Assembly (NCBI GenBank): GCA_041688215.1
Contig: JBDNIO010000198.1
Span: forward strand, 1-31,618
Length of the DNA: 31,618 nucleotides
Origin: JBDNIO01 sp041688215
GTDB taxonomy: Bacteria; Pseudomonadota; Gammaproteobacteria; Nevskiales; Salinisphaeraceae
Direction of reading: 5' to 3'
Below, in pieces: positions 7,292 to 14,362 of this stretch; the first letter of the stretch is position 1; the number at the start of each line of letters is the position of its first letter. The notes beneath the pieces were generated by a model. It did no database searches. It was not told the origin of the DNA and saw only the letters and a program-made list of their open reading frames with translations. The translations under genes were made by a program, and so were the position numbers.

Positions 7292-7455
7292 AGAGTCTGC
7301 GCGTTTTGTGGCCGCAGATCTGCGCTATCGGACAACGGATGCGGGCTTTTCCCCAGTGCACTAGTGAACAGCTATTGCGTTTGGGAAAAGGCCGGGACCG
7401 TACCGAAGAGCAGATTAACTGTTTGCAAGCCCAGGTTCCTCATCAGGAGTTTTCG
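7283..7455 (+). promoter_or_regulatory. Structured rpsO 5' leader, candidate S15 autoregulatory element
   Basis: The predicted leader is about 170 nt and holds no convincing gene. CTTTTCCC (7346-7353) pairs with GGGAAAAG (7383-7390), extended by two further G:C pairs across a bulged G at 7391. S15 binds its own leader in several bacterial groups, so an autoregulatory structure is plausible here. The fold does not obviously copy the E. coli pseudoknot. Confidence 0.4.
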
Positions 7456-7725
7456 ATGTCTCTGAGTACAGAGCAAAAAGCCGAAGTTATCGGCAAACAC
7501 AGCCGCGCCAGCGGCGATACAGGTTCCCCGGAAGTGCAAGTGGCTTTGCTGACCACGCGTATTTCCCAGTTGGGCGACCATTTCGCGTCACACAAGAGTG
7601 ATCACCACTCGCGTCGTGGTTTGCTGATGATGGTTAACAAACGCCGCAAGCTCCTGGATTACATCAAGAATCGTGATCCCGATCGTTACAAGGCGCTGAT
7701 CGGCGATCTAGGCCTGCGCCGCTAA
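7456..7725 (+). CDS. rpsO: 30S ribosomal protein S15
   Basis: S15 is a primary 16S rRNA-binding protein that organises the central domain of the 30S subunit. The 89-residue length is the family standard. The block GDTGSPEVQVALLTTRI (residues 22-38), the HHSRRGLL RNA-binding loop and the C-terminal YIKNRDPDRYKALI are diagnostic. The frame stays open upstream to 7306, but that extension does not resemble S15. The ATG at 7456 has CAGGAG nine bases upstream. pnp follows after 262 bp, the usual rpsO-pnp order. Confidence 0.98.
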   Translation: MSLSTEQKAEVIGKHSRASGDTGSPEVQVALLTTRISQLGDHFASHKSDHHSRRGLLMMVNKRRKLLDYIKNRDPDRYKALIGDLGLRR

Positions 7726-7987
7726 CCACGCGCGCGCCATTTTTCGCAATACTGCGTTGCTGCGGGCTTGTGTAGTGTCATCTATTACGCTTTGGCACAG
7801 CGCCCTTGCAGCCCGAGTGAAACGAGCCGAGCGAATGCGAGCTTGCAAAAAATGTCACGCACGTGGCGCCTTGGCTCATGCCAACGCGTCGCGATACATG
7901 CCGACAGATTCAAATTCAAACACTAACTTACCGCTGCCAGGTTTGCCGGGCGGGCGGTTCATTTATTTCTTATAAGGTAGAAAAATT

Positions 7988-10093
7988 GTGAGTTCAGTAG
8001 CACCTACTTGTACCAAGACATTTCAATACGGCCAGCATACCGTCACCCTGGAAACCGGCGAAATCGCCCGCCAGGCCGATGGCGCGGTGATGGTTACCAT
8101 GGGCGGCACCGTTGTGTTGTGTACCGCAACCGGGAAAAAGCAGGCAAATTCCAACGCTGCATTTTTCCCGCTAACTGTCAACTATCAGGAACGCATGTAC
8201 GGCGGCGGCCGCATCCCCGGCGGCTTCTTCAAGCGTGAAGGCCGCCCCGGCGAGCGCGAAACGCTAACCTGCCGTTTAATCGACCGTCCCATTCGCCCGC
8301 TATTTCCCAAGGGCTTTATGAATGAGGTGCAAATCATCCCGACGGTCATGTCGCTGGACAAGGACATGGAAGCCGATATCGCCGCCCTGATCGGCACCTC
8401 CGCCGCGCTGGCGATTTCCGGCATTCCCTTTGCCGGCCCGATTGGCGCCGCGCGCGTGGGCTACGCCAACGGCGAATACCTGCTGAATCCGGGCTTTGAA
8501 GCACTGGAATCCTCCGAGCTGAATTTGGTAGTAGCCGGCACCTCTGATGCGGTTCTGATGGTGGAGTCCGAAGCCAAGCAGCTGCCGGAAGACGTCATGC
8601 TCGGCGCGGTCATGTATGGCCACGAGCAAATGCAGGTGGCGATTAACGCCATTAAAGAAATGGCTGCCGAAGTCGGCAAGCCCGCCTGGGACTGGCAGCC
8701 GCCGCAACGTGACGAGTCGCTCGATAGCGCCGTCGCCGACGCCGCCGGCCAGCAGATTTCCGAGGCTTATCAGATCGCCGACAAACAGGAACGCCAGAAT
8801 CGTCTCGGCGAAATTCGCGGAAAGTTAATCGCGGATATGGCCGACGAAGAGCGTGAGGACTGGGGCACTGATGACGTAAAAACCGCCATGGGCGCTCTGG
8901 AAAAGAAAACCGTACGCGGCCGTATCCTGAGTGGCGAATCGCGCATAGATGGCCGCGATACACGCAGTGTGCGTCCGCTGACCATTAAAACTGGCGTGCT
9001 ACCGCGCGTGCATGGCTCGGCACTGTTCACCCGCGGCGAAACCCAGGCGATTGTAGTTACCACCCTGGGTACGGGCCGCGATGCGCAGGTCATCGACGCG
9101 ATCGAAGGCGAGTCCAAGGACGCGTTCATGCTGCACTACAACTTCCCCCCGTACTGCGTGGGCGAAACCGGCTTCATGGGCGGCCCCAAGCGCCGCGAAA
9201 TCGGCCACGGCAAGCTCGCGAAGCGCGCCCTCATGGGCGTGATGCCGGATCTTGAAAATGAATTTCCCTACGTACTGCGCGTGGTTTCGGAAATCACCGA
9301 ATCCAACGGCTCGTCGTCTATGGCCTCCGTGTGCGGCACCTCGTTGGCATTAATGGATGCCGGTGTGCCCCTGAAGGCGCCGGTGGCTGGTGTGGCCATG
9401 GGTCTGATCAAGGACGGCGATAAATTCTCTGTGTTGACCGATATCCTGGGTGACGAAGATCACCTGGGCGACATGGACTTCAAGGTGGCTGGTAGCAGCG
9501 ACGGCATTACCGCGCTGCAAATGGACATCAAGATCACCGGCATTACCAAAGAGATCATGTCGGCCGCCCTGGACCAGGCCAAAGAAGGCCGTCTGCATAT
9601 TCTGGCTGCTATGAACAGCGTGCTGGACAAACCCCGTCAGGAAGTGTCCGAATGGGCACCGCGTATCTTCACCATCAAGATTGACCAGGACAAGATTCGC
9701 GATGTGATCGGCAAGGGCGGCGTGACCATCCGCAGCATTACCGAGGAAACCGGCGCCAGCATCGACATCGACGACGACGGCACCATTAAGGTTGCCGCAG
9801 TTGATAAATCCGCCGCCGATGCCGCCATCAAGCGCATTGAGGAGCTGACCAAGGATCTGGAAGCCGGTCAGGTATTCGAGGGCAAGGTGGTGCGTATCAT
9901 GGACTTCGGCGCATTCGTGAACCTCATGCCCGGACGCGACGGTTTGGTGCACATTTCGCAGCTAACCGAAGAGCGCGTGGAAAAAGTGACAGATATCGTC
10001 AACGAAGGTGATGTAGTGCGCGTCAAGGTGCTGGAAGTCGACAAGCAGGGCCGTGTGCGTTTGTCCATGCGTGACGTACCCCCCGCAGCCTAA
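7988..10093 (+). CDS. pnp: Polyribonucleotide nucleotidyltransferase (PNPase)
   Basis: PNPase is a trimeric phosphorolytic 3'-5' exoribonuclease and degradosome partner that degrades mRNA and can add 3' tails. The 701 residues (E. coli 711) comprise two RNase PH domains, with FFKREGRPGERETLTCRLIDR in the first and HYNFPPYCVGETG, SNGSSSMASVCG and GDEDHLGDMDFK in the second. A KH domain with VIGKGG and an S1 domain (FEGKVVRIMDFGAFVNL) follow. The start is GTG with AAGG upstream (TATAAGGTAG). The 262-bp leader after rpsO has no clear terminator and could host the RNase III-type autoregulation known for pnp; I could not identify a specific long stem. Confidence 0.98.
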   Translation: MSSVAPTCTKTFQYGQHTVTLETGEIARQADGAVMVTMGGTVVLCTATGKKQANSNAAFFPLTVNYQERMYGGGRIPGGFFKREGRPGERETLTCRLIDRPIRPLFPKGFMNEVQIIPTVMSLDKDMEADIAALIGTSAALAISGIPFAGPIGAARVGYANGEYLLNPGFEALESSELNLVVAGTSDAVLMVESEAKQLPEDVMLGAVMYGHEQMQVAINAIKEMAAEVGKPAWDWQPPQRDESLDSAVADAAGQQISEAYQIADKQERQNRLGEIRGKLIADMADEEREDWGTDDVKTAMGALEKKTVRGRILSGESRIDGRDTRSVRPLTIKTGVLPRVHGSALFTRGETQAIVVTTLGTGRDAQVIDAIEGESKDAFMLHYNFPPYCVGETGFMGGPKRREIGHGKLAKRALMGVMPDLENEFPYVLRVVSEITESNGSSSMASVCGTSLALMDAGVPLKAPVAGVAMGLIKDGDKFSVLTDILGDEDHLGDMDFKVAGSSDGITALQMDIKITGITKEIMSAALDQAKEGRLHILAAMNSVLDKPRQEVSEWAPRIFTIKIDQDKIRDVIGKGGVTIRSITEETGASIDIDDDGTIKVAAVDKSAADAAIKRIEELTKDLEAGQVFEGKVVRIMDFGAFVNLMPGRDGLVHISQLTEERVEKVTDIVNEGDVVRVKVLEVDKQGRVRLSMRDVPPAA

Positions 10094-10105
10094 TCAATGG
10101 CTAAA

Positions 10106-10144
10106 GTGACGCAGGCCGCTCGCTAGGCTTGCGGTCTGCGTCAT
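10106..10144 (+). terminator. Stem-loop after pnp without a T tract
   Basis: GACGCAGGCCGC (10108-10119) pairs with GCGGTCTGCGTC (10131-10142), 12 pairs including one G:U, around an 11-base loop. No T run follows on the plus strand. It may be a 3'-end-protecting hairpin or a poor terminator for pnp. Confidence 0.5.
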
Positions 10145-10194
10145 AGCCCGTTACTATTGCGTCCATAGATTTAGCCCACGTGCGATTCTTGGGC

Positions 10195-10219
10195 AAAAAA
10201 AGCCCCCAGGGTAGGGGGC
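10195..10219 (-). terminator. Strong minus-strand intrinsic terminator
   Basis: On the minus strand GCCCCC (10219-10214) pairs with GGGGGC (10207-10202) and runs straight into seven T residues (10201-10195). It would end the candidate small RNA and any phaR read-through. Confidence 0.85.
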
Positions 10220-10320
10220 GAGAAAGGCCTTGAAACTGTATGAAATACAGCGGCCTTTCGGAGGAGACTTAATCTATCAGGCGGGGTAATCGCGCTGAAT
10301 ATGAATTCGTATATATGTTG
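10195..10320 (-). ncRNA. Candidate small RNA between phaR and pnp
   Basis: A consensus promoter (10355-10327) fires leftward and a strong terminator ends the transcript about 126 nt later. There is no ATG on this strand between them. The RNA would contain an AU-rich 5' part, an exposed pyrimidine run UCUCCUCC (10267-10260) complementary to Shine-Dalgarno sequences, and a two-stage hairpin. That hairpin has outer arms GAAAGGCC/GGCCTTTC (10259-10222) and an inner stem CTGTAT/ATACAG. The terminator hairpin follows. This layout is typical of a trans-acting Hfq-type regulator, but I do not recognise a named family. A role near phaR, for example in carbon storage, is speculation. Confidence 0.6.
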
Positions 10321-10326
10321 CAGTGC

Positions 10327-10355
10327 AGTATAAGCAGCTTTTAACAGCGTGTCAA
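10327..10355 (-). promoter_or_regulatory. Near-perfect sigma-70 promoter for the candidate sRNA
   Basis: TTGACA (10355-10350), an exact 17-bp spacer and TATACT (10332-10327) lie on the minus strand, immediately after the phaR stop codon. It is the best -35 match seen in the window. The predicted start is near 10320. Confidence 0.75.
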
Positions 10356-10369
10356 TAGCCTGAGGCGTA

Positions 10370-10906
10370 TTAACGTTTTTTCTTTTCATCCTCACCCGGT
10401 AAAGCGTCGCCTGAACTTTTGCTCTTGTCACGGTCGGGCGTAAGGTTTTTCAGAAATTCACGCCGCACCGAGCGCCAGATGGGCAGCTGATGTTGCGACA
10501 TCTCCTTGAGCGAGGCCAAAGGATTGTTCACATCAAGCATGCGCCGCAGGCGATCCTTGAACTGGTGCTGCTGTTCGGTGAAAAAATCCAGTGACAGCTC
10601 AAGATAACTGCTCATCGTGCTCTGCATGGAATCGCCATAAAAGCGGATAATGTTACGCAGCACACGGGTGGAGAAAATGGGATTGCCGCCTTCTTCCTGC
10701 TCGCTGATAACCTGTAACAGGATGGTGCGCGTTATGTCGTCACCGGAACGCTTGTCTATGACCTGAAAGTTTTCGCCCTGCAACACCAGTTGCCGAATCT
10801 CTTCCAGGGTGATGTAGCAGCTGATCTCGGTGTCGTAGAGACGCCGGTTCGGATATTTCTTGATTATCCGGGACTCGTTGACATTCATTTTGTTATTCAC
10901 ACTCAT
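10370..10906 (-). CDS. phaR: Polyhydroxyalkanoate synthesis repressor PhaR
   Basis: PhaR binds both polyhydroxyalkanoate granules and promoters of phasin/PHA genes, relieving repression when polymer accumulates. The 178-residue protein opens with the PHB_acc_N domain (IIKKYPNRRLYDTE, residues 14-27, then YITLEEIRQLV and VIDKRSGDDITRTILLQ). One or more PHB_acc repeats follow (about 78-130, FSTRVLRNIIRFYGDSMQST), and the tail is Lys/Asp-rich and probably disordered. The ATG at 10906 is preferred because AAGAG lies a few bases upstream. The TTG at 10924 lacks this, and an ATG at 10888 is also possible. No PHA synthase gene lies in this window. Confidence 0.93.
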   Translation of the reverse strand: MSVNNKMNVNESRIIKKYPNRRLYDTEISCYITLEEIRQLVLQGENFQVIDKRSGDDITRTILLQVISEQEEGGNPIFSTRVLRNIIRFYGDSMQSTMSSYLELSLDFFTEQQHQFKDRLRRMLDVNNPLASLKEMSQHQLPIWRSVRREFLKNLTPDRDKSKSSGDALPGEDEKKKR

Positions 10907-10990
10907 GAAACGCTCTTGCCGCAAGGGCGGCCGAAGACACTTTGTTGCAGTGCATTAAAACATTTTGTGAGGCTCGCGCATAGCGGAGAA

Positions 10991-11020
10991 TAAAAAATGT
11001 CCGCACTAAGCGGACATTTT
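10991..11020. terminator. Bidirectional terminator between dksA and phaR
   Basis: ATGTCCGC (10997-11004) pairs with GCGGACAT (11010-11017) around ACTAA, with an A run before and a T run after. It therefore works on either strand. Its clear job is to end dksA transcription on the minus strand before phaR. Confidence 0.85.
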
Positions 11021-11046
11021 TAGGTGGCAGGTATCAGGTGACAGAA

Positions 11047-11490
11047 TTACCTGCCAAGCTGGCGTTCCCGGATTTCATCCAGGCTTTTGCAATCCACGCA
11101 CAAGGACGCCGTAGGCCGTGCCTCCAGTCGGCGTATCCCGATTTCTGTGCCACAGGTTTCGCAAAAGCCGTATTCATCGCGATCTACATTGGAGATGGAC
11201 TGGTCGATCTTGCGGATTAACTTGCGCTCGCGGTCGCGTGTACGCAGCTCCAGGCTGAACTCGGATTCCTGCGTGGCGCGGTCGGTGGGGTCGGGAAAAT
11301 TGGCCGCCTCATCTTTCATGTAGTGCATGGTGCGATCCACTTCTTCCATTAACTCGCGCTTCCATTGCAGCAGGATTTCCCGAAAATGGACCCGCTGTTG
11401 TTCGTTCATATACTCTTCGCCACGCTTGGGCTTATAGGGCTTGAACGCTTGTGGCGCTTGCACTTTTGCGCTTGCTTGTTGTGCCGACAT
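11047..11490 (-). CDS. dksA: RNA polymerase-binding transcription factor DksA
   Basis: DksA enters the secondary channel of RNA polymerase and, with ppGpp, represses stable-RNA promoters and activates amino-acid promoters. The 147-residue protein (E. coli 151) has a coiled-coil with the acidic tip DPTDRA (Asp67, Asp70), equivalent to E. coli Asp71/Asp74. A zinc finger follows with Cys110, Cys113, Cys131 and Cys134 (CETC...CVDC). The ATG at 11490 is preceded by GAAGAGG; a TTG at 11511 would add seven unlikely residues. It reads from its own promoter, divergent from the HAD gene. It is not next to gluQ, its partner in many relatives, which lies at 28979. Confidence 0.97.
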   Translation of the reverse strand: MSAQQASAKVQAPQAFKPYKPKRGEEYMNEQQRVHFREILLQWKRELMEEVDRTMHYMKDEAANFPDPTDRATQESEFSLELRTRDRERKLIRKIDQSISNVDRDEYGFCETCGTEIGIRRLEARPTASLCVDCKSLDEIRERQLGR

Positions 11491-11531
11491 TAAGACCGAT
11501 ACCTCTTCCAACCAGGAAAAAACGACCGCTA

Positions 11532-11560
11532 GCTATACCAGAATCGCACCGGATGGGCAA
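11532..11560 (-). promoter_or_regulatory. Promoter for dksA
   Basis: On the minus strand TTGCCC (11560-11555), a 17-bp spacer and TATAGC (11537-11532) lie about 40 bp ahead of the dksA ATG. Confidence 0.55.
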
Positions 11561-11640
11561 CGTCTGCGCGCGTGCTGGCGCGATCTCTACTGCTCTGGCA
11601 CAATAATCCGCAACAAATGCAACGGCTTGATATTCAATAA

Positions 11641-12441
11641 ATGGCCCTTAAGGCCCTGCTGTTCGATGTTGATGGCACATTGGCGGACACTGAACCGCAG
11701 GGACACCTGCCCGCCTATAATCGCGCATTCCGCGAACTCGGTCTTGACTGGAAGTGGTCGAAAACCCTTTATCGCAAACTGCTGTTACAGCCGGGTGGCC
11801 GCGAACGCATTGATCACTACCTGCAAGAACATAATCCTGATCTGGGCGCGCACAAGGGCGGTGTCGAACGTGACCGAGGCGCCTGGGTGGATGATCTTCA
11901 TCAAGTCAAATCCAAACACTTTCGTCGCCGCCTGAAGTCGGGGCGCGTGCCCCTGCGTCCTGGTGTACGCCGGTTAATGCTGGAGGCGGTGGAGCAGGGC
12001 CTGCAGTTGGGCATCGTCACCAACGCCAGCAAGGCAAGTCTGAAAGCATTTTTGACACACGCGCTGGGCGACGAATTACGTAAACATATATCTGTTGTCA
12101 CCAGCGGCGAGGAGGTGGCGCGCAAGAAGCCTGCTCCGGATATTTACCTTTTGGCGTGCCAGCGACTAGGCCTGCAGCCGGATGAATGCGTGGCGGTGGA
12201 GGACTCGGCTATGGGCTTGCAGGCCGCGCGCAGCGCCGGTATTGCGGTGGTAGTTACTGTAAATGCGGATACCCGCAATCAGGATTTTTCAAAGGCCTTG
12301 CTGGTGGTTGACCAGTTGGGTGAGCCGGGGGAGCCCTGTACCTTGTTGGCGGTAAGTCCGGGATCGCAGTGTGACGGGCCGGCCCATGTTGATCTGGCGT
12401 TCATCAAACAGCTACTGGATGCACAGAAGAAACATCCCTGA
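11641..12441 (+). CDS. CbbY-like HAD-superfamily phosphatase
   Basis: This 266-residue HAD subfamily IA hydrolase has all four motifs: I DVDGT (Asp9 nucleophile, Asp11), II with IVTNAS, III with KKPAPDIY, and IV with VAVEDSAMGLQAA. A helical cap lies between motifs I and II (about residues 18-90). The long cap, the PAYNRAFRELGLDW motif and RPGVRRLMLEA resemble CbbY/YieH-type enzymes that dephosphorylate small phosphosugars; CbbY of phototrophs acts on xylulose-1,5-bisphosphate. The substrate here cannot be read from sequence. It diverges from dksA and converges on cysZ, its stop abutting the cysZ stop with no spacer. No clear ribosome binding site precedes the ATG. Confidence 0.88.
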   Translation: MALKALLFDVDGTLADTEPQGHLPAYNRAFRELGLDWKWSKTLYRKLLLQPGGRERIDHYLQEHNPDLGAHKGGVERDRGAWVDDLHQVKSKHFRRRLKSGRVPLRPGVRRLMLEAVEQGLQLGIVTNASKASLKAFLTHALGDELRKHISVVTSGEEVARKKPAPDIYLLACQRLGLQPDECVAVEDSAMGLQAARSAGIAVVVTVNADTRNQDFSKALLVVDQLGEPGEPCTLLAVSPGSQCDGPAHVDLAFIKQLLDAQKKHP

Positions 12442-13203
12442 TTAGCTCTTCTGTAATTCCCGCCCAGGAGCCATTTCAGCGACCCATAACGCCGTCGCAC
12501 CCGCCACCGCCGCCGGCATAACAACAAGATTGGCCAGTGGAATGGCTGTAAGCAGCGTCACCGCGCTGCCAAAGCCCAGCCCCAGGCCGCGACGGCTTCT
12601 GAGTTGCTGTAACTTTTGCCTGAATGGCATGCCTCTATTCGCCATCGGATGGTCCAGGTATTCCATCGCCAGCATGAAGGCACCAAACCCGAACCATAAA
12701 AATGGGATAGCGGCACTAACTACGGGTAGTGGTAGCAGCACCAGGCTGAGCAGACCAAGCAGCAAGGCGCGCCACAGGTAAAAAGCGAGTTTGCGCAATT
12801 CCGTGAAGACCCCGTCAGCCATTTCAGCCCACAGGCTGTTGTTATTATCCGGCTTGTGTCCGGTTAAATGCTGTTCAACGCGCGCGGACAGCGCGCCGTT
12901 GAAAGGGCTCGCGATCAAATTGGCCAGTAATGTGAACAGGTAACAGAAAAGCAGCAATCCGAGCAGGAACCCCAGCCACCACACCAGCGTTTCCAGCCAC
13001 GCCAGCCAGCCCGGCAGGCCGCCAAGCCAGGCTGCCAGCCAGGCATCCAGCCGGTTGCCAAACAGCCATGTAAGGCCCACGATAACCGCAATGTTGATCA
13101 ACATTGGTATGATCACAAAGCTGCGCAGCCCCGGCTGGCGGATTAGCGAGAAGCCCTGCCAGAGGAACCCGGGCCCGCTGCTAAAGTCGGAGATAATACT
13201 CAT
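12442..13203 (-). CDS. cysZ: Sulfate transporter CysZ
   Basis: CysZ is an inner-membrane protein that takes up sulfate for cysteine synthesis. The 253 residues start with GPGFLWQGFSLIRQPGLRSF (residues 10-29), the family N-terminal amphipathic motif. Membrane segments lie at about 29-48, 68-98, 140-165 and 205-235. The block NLIASPFNGALSARVE (about 94-109) is the conserved CysZ/EI24 signature, and the central EYLDHPMANRGMPF matches the YPLDN..R...F region of E. coli CysZ. In enterics cysZ sits beside zipA-ligA; here smc, queF and a lipoprotein gene have come between, so the neighbourhood is related but rearranged. Confidence 0.93.
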   Translation of the reverse strand: MSIISDFSSGPGFLWQGFSLIRQPGLRSFVIIPMLINIAVIVGLTWLFGNRLDAWLAAWLGGLPGWLAWLETLVWWLGFLLGLLLFCYLFTLLANLIASPFNGALSARVEQHLTGHKPDNNNSLWAEMADGVFTELRKLAFYLWRALLLGLLSLVLLPLPVVSAAIPFLWFGFGAFMLAMEYLDHPMANRGMPFRQKLQQLRSRRGLGLGFGSAVTLLTAIPLANLVVMPAAVAGATALWVAEMAPGRELQKS

Positions 13204-13292
13204 TGCTGGTTTTGTTAAGGTTCGGTAAAGGTTGGTTTGGTTAAGTTATGCTGCGAACGTTACAGGACAATAGACAACAGAAAGGAAGAATC

Positions 13293-13892
13293 ATGACACA
13301 ACATAAATATTCAATATTCGCGATTTGTTTGCTGGCGTTGGGCTTGACGATGTCCGGCTGCACCGAGGGCAATAACGTAGAAGAGGCACAGGCCGAAGTT
13401 GCGGCTGCGCAAGCCGAACTGGAAGCCGCCAAGCAAGCACAGGGAAAGCAGTCCGAGGTGGATGCTGCGCAAGCCGAGCTAAAAGCCGCCAAGCAGGAAT
13501 TACGTGCCGAACGCGCCAAACCTGCGGCGCGGGAACAACCACAGGTCTGCGGCGATTGCGGCACCATCACCTCCATCACCGCGCGTAAAACCCAAGGCAG
13601 CAACACCAGCAAGGGTGCCATTGCCGGCGGTGTGATCGGCGCGGTCGCCGGTGTGGTTGCAGGCAACCAGATCGGCTCAGGCAGTGGCAAGGATATCGCC
13701 CGGGTCGTGGGCGGCATAGGCGGCGCTGCGGCCGGCCAGCAAATCGGCAAGCGCATTGATACCGATACCTACTATGCGGTTACCGTAAATATGGATGCCG
13801 GCGGAAGCCGTTCGATCAATGTGCCTGACGACGCCGGTTTGGCCGTTGGCCAGGATGTGCGGGTTCAGGGCGGCAATATCGTCCTGCAATAG
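13293..13892 (+). CDS. Outer-membrane lipoprotein with coiled coil and glycine zipper
   Basis: A 199-residue predicted lipoprotein. Residues 1-22 form a signal peptide (FAICLLALGLTMSG) ending at a lipobox cysteine, Cys23. Next is an Ala/Glu/Gln/Lys coiled coil (about 30-90) built from a 20-residue imperfect repeat (AAQAELEAAKQ and AAQAELKAAKQ). A CGDCG pair of cysteines (87-90) follows, then a glycine zipper (about 108-152, GAIAGGVIGAVAGVVAG) of the 2TM/SlyB-like kind, and a C-terminal beta-rich domain (YYAVTVNMDAGG). It probably sits in the outer membrane. The ATG at 13293 is chosen for the AAGGAAG upstream and the clean signal peptide; the 15-codon upstream extension spoils both. It is divergent from cysZ and the function is unknown. 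Confidence 0.85.
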   Translation: MTQHKYSIFAICLLALGLTMSGCTEGNNVEEAQAEVAAAQAELEAAKQAQGKQSEVDAAQAELKAAKQELRAERAKPAAREQPQVCGDCGTITSITARKTQGSNTSKGAIAGGVIGAVAGVVAGNQIGSGSGKDIARVVGGIGGAAAGQQIGKRIDTDTYYAVTVNMDAGGSRSINVPDDAGLAVGQDVRVQGGNIVLQ

Positions 13893-13901
13893 GCACCAAA
13901 G

Positions 13902-14291
13902 TTAGGGCAGAACCACCGGAGCGCAGGGTGTCCAGCCTTGCGCCCGGTGCTCTGCGACTACCGTGGTATAAATTCCCCCGCGTACCAGAAATTCGGCCGA
14001 CAGTCGCATAAAGCGCGGCTCCGTGGCCGCCACCAGATCACCCAGAATCTGATTGGTTACCGCCTCGTGAAAGGCGCCTTCATCCCGGTAGGACCACACG
14101 TAGAGCTTCAGCGACTTCAGCTCGACGCAGTGCAGCTCCGGAACATACTCCAGATGCAGGGTCGCAAAATCGGGTTGCCCGGTCTTGGGGCACAGGCAGG
14201 TAAACTCGGGAATACGCATGCGAATCGTGTAGTCACGTTCGGTTTGCGGGTTTTCGAAAGTCTCTAGTTGCCGATCTGGTTTGGTCGCCAT
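13902..14291 (-). CDS. queF: NADPH-dependent preQ0 reductase QueF (unimodular type)
   Basis: QueF reduces the nitrile of 7-cyano-7-deazaguanine (preQ0) to preQ1, the last step before queuosine is built into tRNA. At 129 residues this is the short unimodular (YkvM-like) form, not the double-length E. coli type. It carries the nucleophile in LCPKTGQPDF (Cys34) with Asp41 seven residues on. The E-L-K-S-L-K-L-Y block (57-64) and the FHE of EGAFHE (His75) complete the tunnelling-fold active site. ATG 14291 fits the family; a TTG at 14312 is in frame but unlikely. The gene diverges from smc and ends 9 bp from the convergent lipoprotein gene. Confidence 0.96.
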   Translation of the reverse strand: MATKPDRQLETFENPQTERDYTIRMRIPEFTCLCPKTGQPDFATLHLEYVPELHCVELKSLKLYVWSYRDEGAFHEAVTNQILGDLVAATEPRFMRLSAEFLVRGGIYTTVVAEHRAQGWTPCAPVVLP

Positions 14292-14304
14292 GGGTCCTGC
14301 ACGG

Positions 14305-14333
14305 TGAATCAAAAAGCGGCGTTAGGGTACACT
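14305..14333 (+). promoter_or_regulatory. Possible promoter for smc
   Basis: TGAATC (14305-14310), 17 bp and TACACT (14328-14333) precede the smc ATG by 29 bp. The -35 is poor, so this is a best candidate only. Confidence 0.35.
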
Positions 14334-14362
14334 ACGCGGCTTCGTCTCGGAAGAAAGAACAC

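Noticed and set aside
7306..7455. N-terminal extension of S15
   Set aside because: The extra 50 residues do not resemble S15, while the ATG at 7456 has a good ribosome binding site and gives the standard 89 residues.
7794..7880. Possible relative of the palindromic element at 21991-22093
   Set aside because: Only an 11-base match (GGCACAGCGCC) plus scattered bases are shared; not enough to call a repeat family.
7757..7975. Small plus-strand frame in the rpsO-pnp gap
   Set aside because: No ribosome binding site or family features; the stretch is better read as pnp leader.
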